Positions 1-5,885 of a stretch of DNA of 7,676 nt are shown one piece after another (position 1 is the stretch's first letter; each line of letters starts with the position of its first letter). Origin of the DNA: Bacillota bacterium (GTDB taxonomy: Bacteria > Bacillota > Clostridia > Oscillospirales > Ruminococcaceae); assembly GCA_023457175.1 (NCBI GenBank), contig JAEWMM010000147.1, forward strand, positions 1 to 7,676. The letters run 5' to 3'. A program made the translations under genes and the position numbers. Under the pieces are notes generated by a model. That model did not search any database, was not told where the DNA came from, and saw only the letters and a program-made list of their open reading frames with translations.

Positions 1-220
1 GCATAAACCTTATTATTGACCGTCTTTCATCACCTATAAGCTTATAAGCGATGCGTGTAAAAATGCCTTGAGTATAAGAAAAACTCCGTTTGCTCTCTGT
101 GCGGTTGGTAAACTGGCCGGCGTTTATTTTAGCCAGAGGAGACCTTGTCGCGTTAACAGATGCAAAGCTTATCGTATTCAAAGTCTCAATGCCGATGCCC
201 TTGTTAAGATAAGTAGGGTC
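1..220. other. Noncoding or unassigned flank downstream of the TM2 gene
   Basis: No coding frame with a ribosome binding site or recognisable product is visible on either strand. The stretch looks AT-richer than the housekeeping genes. It contains a perfect 12-base palindrome, TATAAGCTTATA, at 36-47. I find no strong stem followed by U residues that would end the DUF2752/TM2 transcript. The left edge cuts the context. Confidence 0.4.
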
Positions 221-613
221 TCAATCCTTCAGCGGGACACCGTCCGCATCACAATTGATCGACCCGGCCAACAGCATGATGCCCTCCACAAAACCCCAAA
301 TAGCGCCAATACCGAAGCAAAAGGAGAGCGCAATCTGCGCAATGCCCTTACCGGTATAGCCAAGATAAAAGCTATGGACGCCAAGACCGCCTAAAAAGAT
401 GCCCAGCAAACCGGCCACCAGTCTAGACTTTTGACCATAAGCCGGTATAGGTTGAATGAGCGCCGCACAGCAATGGGTGCATATGACGGCGTTGGGTGCA
501 GTCTCGCTGCCGCAGTTCTGGCAGTAGTTGGGGCCGTCCCCTGTGCGAACGCCACATTTAACGCATACCACTGCCCGCTCATCCATTGTGCTGCCGCAAT
601 TTCTGCAATACAT
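221..613 (-). CDS. Double zinc-ribbon, TM2 domain membrane protein
   Basis: The 130-residue protein has two CxxC-x10-CxxC knuckles of identical spacing (Cys 3, 6, 17, 20 and Cys 31, 34, 45, 48). They repeat with a 28-residue period and are typical of small zinc ribbons. A linker near 52-63 leads to a TM2 domain. That domain has a first membrane helix at about 65-79, the signature HSFYLG at 80-85, and a second helix at about 91-116 ending in WGFVEGIMLLAG. TM2 proteins are widespread but their molecular role in bacteria is unknown. I infer that the ribbons sit in the cytosol and bind zinc and perhaps a partner. The ATG at 613 has AGGGGG 6 bases upstream. The gene is the second of a pair with the DUF2752 gene (20-base gap), which suggests they act together in the membrane. 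No clear terminator follows. Confidence 0.9.
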   Translation of the reverse strand: MYCRNCGSTMDERAVVCVKCGVRTGDGPNYCQNCGSETAPNAVICTHCCAALIQPIPAYGQKSRLVAGLLGIFLGGLGVHSFYLGYTGKGIAQIALSFCFGIGAIWGFVEGIMLLAGSINCDADGVPLKD

Positions 614-633
614 AAAATTCCCCCTGTTTGATA

Positions 634-987
634 CTATCCGGCCAGGCCGGCCAGCTTTATAACATAGTTTACTAAAAATCCGACTCCGATTAATACTAAT
701 ATAAAATCGTTAAAGCCCTTATGCTTAAACAAATGCCCGTTCTTTAAAATATAACCTGCTGCCAGCGGAAGCGAAAACACCATCGGATGGTAGCGAAAGG
801 CGGTTTTTAAGTCCAGCATCAGCGCCGATTTGACAGCCCGCGTCATGCCGCATCCCGGACAGGGCATCTGCAAAAACCGCTGAAAAATACAACCGAAATG
901 AATATAATCCAGAAGAATATACACCGCAGCAAGCAGAAAAACGGCAACCGGAACCAAGGCTTTGCGGTGCTGCAAAAATGGTTTCAA
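634..987 (-). CDS. DUF2752 family membrane protein
   Basis: The 117-residue protein matches the DUF2752 family, whose function is unknown. Its hallmark is CPGCGMTRA at 43-51, preceded by another family Cys at 33 (FGC) and followed by a FRYHPMVFSLP segment near 64-74. Hydrophobic stretches at about 10-29, 68-82 and 94-117 suggest three membrane passes, with the Cys motif in a loop after the first. The Cys pair could bind metal or do redox chemistry, but nothing here proves either. The start is TTG at 987, supported by AAGGGGAG 8 bases upstream and by the lack of another start before Met41. A promoter lies at 1055-1027. The gene is followed after 20 bases by a zinc ribbon/TM2 gene, so the two are probably co-transcribed. 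The sequence looks more AT-rich than the flanking housekeeping genes. Confidence 0.88.
   Translation of the reverse strand: MKPFLQHRKALVPVAVFLLAAVYILLDYIHFGCIFQRFLQMPCPGCGMTRAVKSALMLDLKTAFRYHPMVFSLPLAAGYILKNGHLFKHKGFNDFILVLIGVGFLVNYVIKLAGLAG
638..650 (-). repeat. Short GC-rich inverted repeat at the end of the DUF2752 gene
   Basis: CCGGCC and GGCCGG are separated by one base. They lie in the last codons of the DUF2752 gene (the encoded C-terminus is LAGLAG) and 12 bases before the ribosome binding site of the TM2 gene. As RNA the bases could form CCGG/CCGG around a 5-base loop. It may only reflect the Ala-Gly codons, so a regulatory role is uncertain. Confidence 0.35.
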
Positions 988-994
988 ACGCTTT

Positions 995-1003
995 TCTCCC
1001 CTT
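995..1003 (-). promoter_or_regulatory. Ribosome binding site supporting a TTG start
   Basis: AAGGGGAG lies about 8 bases before the TTG codon at 987. It is the only good start context ahead of the DUF2752 coding sequence and supports a non-ATG start for that gene. Confidence 0.7.
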
Positions 1004-1026
1004 GCCGCGTCAAATGAACCGTTACC

Positions 1027-1055
1027 AGTATAAAATAGCAGCCTTAAAAAGTCAA
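1027..1055 (-). promoter_or_regulatory. Sigma-A type promoter of the DUF2752/TM2 unit
   Basis: TTGACT at 1055-1050, an exact 17-base spacer and TATACT at 1032-1027 match the consensus closely. The predicted start near 1020 gives an untranslated leader of about 33 bases before the TTG codon at 987. The -35 box shares bases with the 3' arm and tail of the tyrS terminator. Confidence 0.75.
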
Positions 1056-1085
1056 TCGGCGCATCAAAATCATGATACGCCGATT
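1046..1085 (-). terminator. Intrinsic terminator of tyrS
   Basis: Ten bases after the tyrS stop, AATCGGCG (1085-1078) pairs with CGCCGATT (1061-1054). The stem extends by ATC/GAT after one mismatch, and the loop is about 8 bases. The stem is followed by GAC and five U residues (1050-1046). The three bases between stem and U-run make it slightly less than ideal. The end of the stem overlaps the -35 box of the next promoter. Confidence 0.8.
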
Positions 1086-1094
1086 AAATGGAAT

Positions 1095-2315
1095 TTAAGC
1101 TTTTAAAATAGCTTTATGGAATACCTTTTTACCCTTTTTAATCACGACATAGCCCTTTTCAAAGGCGGCAGCAGGAATATTGACCGAAATGTCGGCCACC
1201 TTTTCGTCGTCTATGAGAATGCCGCCCTGCTGGATCAGGCGGCGGGCTTCGCCGTTGGACGGCGCCAAACCGGTGGCCTTGAGCAGCTCCACAATATTAA
1301 TCACGCCGTCAGCCAGCGTAATTTCGGTCGTGGGCATATGCGCGCTGTCAGCGCCCGAAACAAACAGCGCACGGGCAGCCTCCAGCGCTTTTTGGGCGTC
1401 CTCCTCGCTGTGCACCATCTGGGTCAGCTCAAAGGCCAGAATCTCCTTGGCGCGATTAAGCTGCGCGCCTTCCCAGCTTTCCATCGCTTCAATTTCCTCA
1501 ACGGGCAGGAAGGGCAAAAATTTCAGGCACTTGATGACGTCGTTGTCGCCGACGTTGCGCCAGTACTGGAAAAAGTCGTAGGGTGACATTTTCTCACGGT
1601 CAAGCCAGACAGCGCCTTTTTCTGTTTTGCCCATTTTTTTGCCTTCGCTGTTGGTCAAAAGATTGAAGGTCATGCCGAAGACCTCTTTACCCTCGGCCCG
1701 GCGCACCAGATCGACACCGCCCAGAATGTTCGACCACTGATCGTCGCCGCCTAACTGCATCGTATTGTTGTAGGTCCTGAAAAGATGCAGGAAGTCGTAG
1801 CTCTGCATAATCATATAGTTAAACTCTAAAAAGGTCAGACCTTTTTCCATGCGGGATTTGTAGCACTCGGCGGTCAGCATGCGGTTGACCGAAAAATGCA
1901 CGCCGACCTCTCGCAGCAGCTCGATGTAGTTAAGGTTCATCAGCCAATCACCATTGCGCGCCACAATGCACTTCTCCGGGGAAAAATCGATAAATTTCTC
2001 CATCTGCTTTCTGAAGCACTCGGCATTGTAGTTGATCTGATCGACGGTGAGCATCTTGCGCATATCGGTCTTGCCCGAGGGGTCGCCGACCATTGTGGTG
2101 CCGGTGCCCAGCAGCACAACGGGGCGGTGGCCCGCCATCTGCAGCCGCTTGATAATCAAAATCTGCAAAAAGTGACCAACGTGCAGGCTGTCAGCCGTCG
2201 CGTCAAAGCCGATATAAAAGGTCACACGCTCGCTGTCCATTGCCTTTTGAATCGCCTCTTCGTTGGTTGTCTGCGCGATAAGTCCGCGGCGCTTGAGTTC
2301 TTCAAACACAGTCAT
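1095..2315 (-). CDS. tyrS: Tyrosyl-tRNA synthetase
   Basis: The 406-residue product is a class I tyrosyl-tRNA synthetase, the cytosolic enzyme that charges tRNA-Tyr with tyrosine. It has the HIGH-type motif HVGH at 45-48, the tyrosine-pocket segment GGDDQWSNI at 189-197 and a KMSKS-type motif KMGKT at 227-231. A C-terminal S4-like RNA-binding domain of about 60 residues includes GEARRLIQQGGI near 355-366. Length matches bacterial TyrS and no key motif is broken. The ATG at 2315 follows AAGGAG with 9-base spacing. The gene is controlled by its own promoter and a tyrosine T-box whose specifier is UAC, which independently supports the assignment. It ends in a stem-loop terminator and is separated from the recN operon by about 550 bases. 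Those bases are the leader and promoter plus about 160 bases of other sequence. Confidence 0.98.
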   Translation of the reverse strand: MTVFEELKRRGLIAQTTNEEAIQKAMDSERVTFYIGFDATADSLHVGHFLQILIIKRLQMAGHRPVVLLGTGTTMVGDPSGKTDMRKMLTVDQINYNAECFRKQMEKFIDFSPEKCIVARNGDWLMNLNYIELLREVGVHFSVNRMLTAECYKSRMEKGLTFLEFNYMIMQSYDFLHLFRTYNNTMQLGGDDQWSNILGGVDLVRRAEGKEVFGMTFNLLTNSEGKKMGKTEKGAVWLDREKMSPYDFFQYWRNVGDNDVIKCLKFLPFLPVEEIEAMESWEGAQLNRAKEILAFELTQMVHSEEDAQKALEAARALFVSGADSAHMPTTEITLADGVINIVELLKATGLAPSNGEARRLIQQGGILIDDEKVADISVNIPAAAFEKGYVVIKKGKKVFHKAILKA

Positions 2316-2384
2316 CTTGATCTTCTCCTTTTTAATAGCTTGGCTTTTTCTGGTACTGGTATTCCGTTAAGAGTTATTAATCAT

Positions 2385-2427
2385 AATAAAAAACGCCCTC
2401 TGCTCCGGTTATCGGAGCAGAGGGCGT
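2385..2427 (-). terminator. T-box regulated intrinsic terminator
   Basis: A 15-bp perfect stem (ACGCCCTCTGCTCCG at 2427-2413 with its complement at 2407-2393) and a 5-base loop are followed by a run of U residues. The 5' arm contains the CGC and CCTCTG bases that the antiterminator needs, so the two structures exclude each other. Charged tRNA-Tyr should favour this terminator and stop transcription before tyrS. Confidence 0.95.
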
Positions 2428-2674
2428 AAAAGCACATTTTACGCGGTACCACCTCTGTTTGCCACTGAAATACAGCAGCCTCGACGAACGCAAGCACGTT
2501 CCTACGCCATAACGGGCGCACCCGGCAGACACGACTGACAGCTCTTATCTTAAACTGCGTTTGCATCTGCGGCTCCGGGAGGTATTCGCTAAAATTTGCG
2601 GCATTCCTTTTCACCAGCCAGGAACTCTCTGGGGCGCGCAAACAGAAGCTACTTATTCCCTTCACAGCCATTGA
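2385..2674 (-). promoter_or_regulatory. Tyrosine T-box leader (tRNA-sensing riboswitch)
   Basis: The leader between the promoter and tyrS is a complete T-box that reads through only when uncharged tRNA-Tyr binds. Stem I starts with GGCTGTGAAGGGA, which pairs with TCCCGGAGCC and leaves a GA-type kink-turn. AAGTAG faces GCGAATACC as the specifier loop. The codon after GAA is UAC (Tyr) at 2584-2582, which agrees with the downstream gene. The distal part has the conserved CAGAGAG and CTGGTGAAAA loops, flanked by TTTGCG/CGCAAA and TTCC/GGAA pairs. The T-box sequence AGAGGTGGTACCGCG is at 2456-2442. Its variable base is U, as expected to pair with the A discriminator of tRNA-Tyr. The antiterminator spans 2457-2418: CAGAGG pairs with CCTCTG, TGGTACC bulges, and GCGTAAAA pairs with TTTTACGC. 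The fold is worked out by eye, not by computation. Confidence 0.95.
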
Positions 2675-2679
2675 GCTTG

Positions 2680-2708
2680 ATTATAGACCGATGTAGCATA
2701 TTTGTCAA
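2680..2708 (-). promoter_or_regulatory. Sigma-A type promoter of the T-box/tyrS unit
   Basis: A perfect consensus promoter reads on the minus strand: TTGACA at 2708-2703, a 17-base spacer, and TATAAT at 2685-2680. It points to a start site near 2673, just before Stem I of the T-box leader. This gives tyrS its own strong constitutive initiation, so regulation would occur mainly at the downstream terminator. Confidence 0.93.
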
Positions 2709-2869
2709 CTCTTTTTGTACTTTTACGGTTATGTTGCCGAACGCCAATTGTTTTATACTAACATCTTATTAAAAGGCTGCATAGATTGCCGAGCGGCTTT
2801 TGTGTCCTGTAAGGACGAGATGGATAGCGGGCCAACCATAAGCAAGGGCGGAAATCTACCGCCAAAATA
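2709..2869. other. Gap between recN and the tyrS promoter
   Basis: I see no gene in these 161 bases. They hold three small inverted repeats. GGCGG/CCGCC at 2847-2863 and GTCCT/AGGAC at 2804-2816 have no U-run after them. An imperfect AAAAGGCTGC/GCGGCTTTT repeat at 2771-2801 ends in CCTTTTAAT on the minus strand and is the best candidate for a weak recN terminator. None is convincing, so recN transcripts may continue into the T-box leader. Confidence 0.4.
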
Positions 2870-4543
2870 TCAACTTTTTAGTGAGGCACTGGTATGAAGC
2901 AATTGACGGGCGTTTTCAAGTGCCAGCTCGGTAATCGGCTCGCCGTTCATGATGCGGGCCAGCTCCTTGGCGCGTCCCGCTTCGTCGAGCGTCTGTATCT
3001 GCGTAAAGGTACGCCCCTCGCTGACCTGCTTTTCGATCAGGAGAAGATGCGCGCCGAACGCCGCCACCTGCGCCAGATGAGTGACGCAAATGACCTGCCG
3101 GCTGCCCGCAACGGCCTGCAGCTTGGCGCCGACCTTCTGCGCGGCACGCCCGCTGATGCCGGTGTCTATCTCATCAAAAATCAACGTGCCGATATCCTCC
3201 TTGCCTGAGAGTACATTCTTAATGCCTAGCATAATGCGGCTCATTTCGCCGCCCGATGCGGTCTTGGAAAGGGGCTTAAGCGCCTCGCCCGGGTTGACCG
3301 AAAGTAAAAACTCCGCTTCGTCAGCGCCATTTTCGCCAAGATTTTTCCTGCTCATGGCAATATCCATCTGCACGGCGGGCATGTCCAGATCGCGCAGCTC
3401 GGTCTTGACGGCGGCAATCAGCCCTTCTGCTGCGGTGCGTCGCGCCTGCGTCAGGGCATCCGCCGCAGCTTCAGCGACCTGCCGCGCCTTTTTCTGCGCT
3501 TCTTTAAGCTTTTGGACGGTCTGTTCCGACAGCGTGATCTCGTCGAGCTGCTGCTGCGCCTTTTCACAATAGGTCAGGATCTCGGCAATGCTGCCGCCGT
3601 ATTTTTTCTTTAAGCGGTTGATGGTGTCGAGCCGTTCTTCAATGTCGTCTAGCTCCTGTGGATCAAATTCCAGCGCGTCAAGCTGGTCACGCAGCTGGGC
3701 GGAGATATCCTCCAGCTCATATTCAAAGCCTGCGATAACCTGCGCAGCCTGCGTAAGGCCGTCTATGTATTTACCGGCGTCGCCGAGCGCCTCGGCAGTG
3801 TCGGACAGCAGCGCAATAGCGCCCCGCCAGTCCTCCCCGCCCGAAAGGTTCTGGCGGCAACGGTAGAGCAGCTCGCTTAAATGCTCCGCGTTTCGGATCA
3901 CCCGCCTGCGGGCAAGCAGCTCTTCCTCTTCGCCGTCGTGCAAGCGGCACGCGGTAATTTCTTCAATTTCATAATTTAAAAGATCGATTCGACGGGCCTT
4001 TGCCGTCTCATCGGTTTCAATTGCGGCCAGCTTATTGTCAATGGCGCACAACTCGTTATAATGCTGCCGGTATTCCTGTAGCACGGGCTGCAATTCGCCG
4101 TATCCGTCCACAAATTGCAGATGCGTCTCCGGCAGTGCCAGCAATTGACTATCCTGCTGCCCGTGGGTGTGAATCAGCAATCCGCCAATATTTTTGAGCA
4201 TGGCGACGGTTGAAAGCTTGCCGTTGACACGGCACACGGTGCTGTCGGCAGTTATTTCGCGCTCAATCAACAGCTCGTTGCCCTCGACGTCAATGCCCAG
4301 CGCGGCAAGACTTTGGCAGACCGTGTCCGAAAGCTTTGCAAACAGCGCTGTAACCGCAGCTTTTTTCTCGCCGGTACGAATCAGCTCCTTGGAGGTGCGC
4401 GATCCTAAAACAGCGCCGATGGCTCCAATCAAAATCGACTTGCCCGCGCCGGTTTCGCCGGTAAACACGTTTAAGCCGTCCTCAAAAGCGATCTGGGCGC
4501 TCTGTATGACCGCGATGTTTTGTATCCAAAGCTGTGAAAGCAT
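2870..4543 (-). CDS. recN: DNA repair protein RecN
   Basis: The 557-residue product is RecN, an SMC-like ATPase that is recruited to double-strand breaks and promotes recombinational repair. Walker A, GETGAGKS, is at 29-36 within an N-terminal half that begins with LSQLWIQNIAVI. A long region rich in charged and Leu residues (about 150-390) fits the antiparallel coiled coil. The C-terminal half has the family segment NPGEALKPLSK, then the ABC signature SGGEMSR at 430-436, Walker B with DEIDTG at about 453-462 and the H-loop VTHLAQVAA around 487-495. Length is normal and all ATPase motifs are intact. The ATG is preceded by AAGGCGG within the 14-base gap after argR. It is the last gene of the dxs-tlyA-nadK-argR-recN run. 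No clear terminator follows it. Confidence 0.97.
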   Translation of the reverse strand: MLSQLWIQNIAVIQSAQIAFEDGLNVFTGETGAGKSILIGAIGAVLGSRTSKELIRTGEKKAAVTALFAKLSDTVCQSLAALGIDVEGNELLIEREITADSTVCRVNGKLSTVAMLKNIGGLLIHTHGQQDSQLLALPETHLQFVDGYGELQPVLQEYRQHYNELCAIDNKLAAIETDETAKARRIDLLNYEIEEITACRLHDGEEEELLARRRVIRNAEHLSELLYRCRQNLSGGEDWRGAIALLSDTAEALGDAGKYIDGLTQAAQVIAGFEYELEDISAQLRDQLDALEFDPQELDDIEERLDTINRLKKKYGGSIAEILTYCEKAQQQLDEITLSEQTVQKLKEAQKKARQVAEAAADALTQARRTAAEGLIAAVKTELRDLDMPAVQMDIAMSRKNLGENGADEAEFLLSVNPGEALKPLSKTASGGEMSRIMLGIKNVLSGKEDIGTLIFDEIDTGISGRAAQKVGAKLQAVAGSRQVICVTHLAQVAAFGAHLLLIEKQVSEGRTFTQIQTLDEAGRAKELARIMNGEPITELALENARQLLHTSASLKS

Positions 4544-4557
4544 GTTCTTTCGCCGCC

Positions 4558-5013
4558 TTACTTGTTAATCAGCTTTTTAAGTCGGTCGGTAATCTGGGCA
4601 GCGCTCTCAACAGAGCGGGCTACCACGAAGAAAGTGTCGTCGCCCGAAAGCGTGCCGACAACGTCGCCAAATTCCGCAGCGTCAAAGGTCGCGCAGGCGG
4701 CGTTAGCCATGCCGGTAAAGCACTTTATGACCACAATATTCTGCGCATAATCAATCGACTTGACCGATTCGCTGAAGATCATCGCAAATTTGCCGGACAT
4801 GTTCGCCCCTTGCTTGATACGCATTGATACATAGCGGTATCTGCCGTTGTCGGAACGCACCTTATGAATGCCAAGCTCCCGGATATCGCGCGAGACGGTG
4901 GCCTGGGTCACGTCAAAGCCGCAGCTTTTGAGATGCTCAAGCAGCCCCTCTTGCGTGTCTATCGCTTCATCGGCGATCAGTTCCAGAATTTTAGCATGAC
5001 GACTTGCTTTCAT
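4558..5013 (-). CDS. argR: Arginine repressor ArgR/AhrC
   Basis: The 151-residue product is an ArgR-family regulator. It represses arginine biosynthesis and can activate catabolism when arginine binds and stabilises the hexamer. The N-terminal winged helix-turn-helix shows the family hallmark TQATVSRDIREL at 36-47. The C-terminal oligomerisation and arginine-binding domain carries GMANAACATFD near 101-111 and GTLSGDDT at 120-127. The two Asp residues at 124-125 match the arginine-contacting pair known in the family. I chose the ATG at 5013 because AAGGGGGT lies just upstream and because ArgR proteins typically begin close to this point. An in-frame ATG at 5079 would add 22 residues and overlap nadK, which is unlikely. 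recN starts 14 bases after the stop. I see no arginine genes or convincing ARG box in the window, so its targets must lie elsewhere. Confidence 0.95.
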   Translation of the reverse strand: MKASRHAKILELIADEAIDTQEGLLEHLKSCGFDVTQATVSRDIRELGIHKVRSDNGRYRYVSMRIKQGANMSGKFAMIFSESVKSIDYAQNIVVIKCFTGMANAACATFDAAEFGDVVGTLSGDDTFFVVARSVESAAQITDRLKKLINK

Positions 5014-5018
5014 GTGAT

Positions 5019-5885
5019 TTACCCCCTTAGTTTTAGCTTTTGGTTCAAAGTCTGGTAAAAACTGCGGTTTTTTAAGCATATAAAACGGGACATATAGCGC
5101 GATTTTTCAATGGAGACATGATCGATTTCGCCGATATCCTCAACCGGCGTGCCGTCGACGATCACACACAGCTCGGCGTTGGGGTCGGGCATGCGGGGGC
5201 GTACAACAAGGCATTTATCCGGAGAAAAAACGATGGACCGACCCGAAAGAGAATGTGGGCAGATGGGTGTCATCGTGATCGTTTCGACCGAAGGGTCGAT
5301 GATGGGCCCCCCTGCCGAAAGCGAATAGGCGGTCGAACCGGTCGGGGTGGCAAAAATGATGCCGTCCGCGCGGTATTCCCCCACCGTATCGACGCCGCAA
5401 AGCACACGGATATCAATAGCCCGTCCAAACTGCGTACGGCAGATGACCACGTCGTTGATTGCGTAGCCCGTCACCTGCTGCGCGTTGGCACCAAAGACCG
5501 ACATGCGCAGAACCATGCGGTTTTCAATGTCATAATCGCCGGTTTTAAGCATGTCCAGCGCCGAAAGGTCGCCCGCCTCCATCTGAGAAAGAAAGCCCAG
5601 CCGACCGGAATTAATACCTAAAATCGGTTTGTCGTAGCGCATGGCAACACCGGCCTGATGGAAAATAGTGCCGTCGCCGCCGATGGCAATGACGGCGTCG
5701 CAGGTGTTTAACAGCGTTTCAAGGTCGTCGATAGCAATATCGGCACAGCAGCCGAGCGCTTCGGCGTCGCCCCCCGACAGCATGGGCACAAGGCCGCAGT
5801 CTTTGAGGCGGGCCACCGCCTCTTGGGTGCACTGCAGCGCATTGGCGAGCTTCAGGTTTGGGCAAAGCAAGATTTTTTCCATCAT
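5019..5885 (-). CDS. nadK: NAD kinase
   Basis: The 288-residue product is an ATP- or polyphosphate-dependent NAD kinase, the cytosolic enzyme that phosphorylates NAD to NADP. The diagnostic motifs are all present. GGDGT is at 69-73, with Asp71 as the conserved catalytic residue. The nucleotide-binding stretch INSGRLGFLS is at 91-100, the ND motif in AINDVVI is near 142-148, and GSTAYSLSAGGP is at 183-194. Length is normal for bacterial NadK. Two tandem ATG codons (5885 and 5882) follow the tlyA stop with no gap. The nearest purine-rich site, GAGGT, is about 16 bases upstream, which is long, so initiation probably depends on ribosomes finishing tlyA. The last codons (AAGGGGG) form the ribosome binding site of argR. 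The link with tlyA, argR and recN is a conserved Bacillota arrangement and need not mean a shared pathway. Confidence 0.96.
   Translation of the reverse strand: MMEKILLCPNLKLANALQCTQEAVARLKDCGLVPMLSGGDAEALGCCADIAIDDLETLLNTCDAVIAIGGDGTIFHQAGVAMRYDKPILGINSGRLGFLSQMEAGDLSALDMLKTGDYDIENRMVLRMSVFGANAQQVTGYAINDVVICRTQFGRAIDIRVLCGVDTVGEYRADGIIFATPTGSTAYSLSAGGPIIDPSVETITMTPICPHSLSGRSIVFSPDKCLVVRPRMPDPNAELCVIVDGTPVEDIGEIDHVSIEKSRYMSRFICLKNRSFYQTLNQKLKLRG
5020..5028 (-). promoter_or_regulatory. Ribosome binding site of argR inside the nadK 3' end
   Basis: AAGGGGGTA overlaps the last two nadK codons and the first bases of its stop, and lies just upstream of the argR ATG at 5013. It decides the 151-residue start over the longer in-frame one at 5079. 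It also implies that ribosomes ending nadK translation occlude or feed argR initiation. Confidence 0.75.

Noticed and set aside
68..394. Plus-strand open frame of 108 codons
   Set aside because: It overlaps the C-terminal half of the TM2 gene in antisense, has no ribosome binding site and its protein resembles nothing I recognise.
1116..1586. Plus-strand open frames opposite the 3' half of tyrS
   Set aside because: They are antisense shadows of an intact synthetase, with no start signals or recognisable domains.
2381..2671. Minus-strand open frame of 96 codons between recN and tyrS
   Set aside because: It coincides with the T-box leader, whose conserved RNA elements explain the sequence. 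The protein is not recognisable.
2715..2897. Plus-strand open frame of 60 codons in the recN-tyrS gap
   Set aside because: It starts at a TTG beside the tyrS promoter without a ribosome binding site and runs into recN in antisense.
3081..3866. Long plus-strand open frames opposite recN (3081-3572 and 3588-3866)
   Set aside because: They are Ser- and Ala-rich translations opposite an intact conserved gene and are explained by codon bias on the coding strand.
5014..5079. Longer argR start at 5079
   Set aside because: It would overlap nadK by 61 bases and add an N-terminal tail not seen in ArgR, while a strong ribosome binding site serves the ATG at 5013.
5118..5621. Plus-strand open frame opposite nadK
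   Set aside because: It is rich in Arg, His and Asp, as expected when a GC-rich gene is read from the wrong strand. It has no ribosome binding site.
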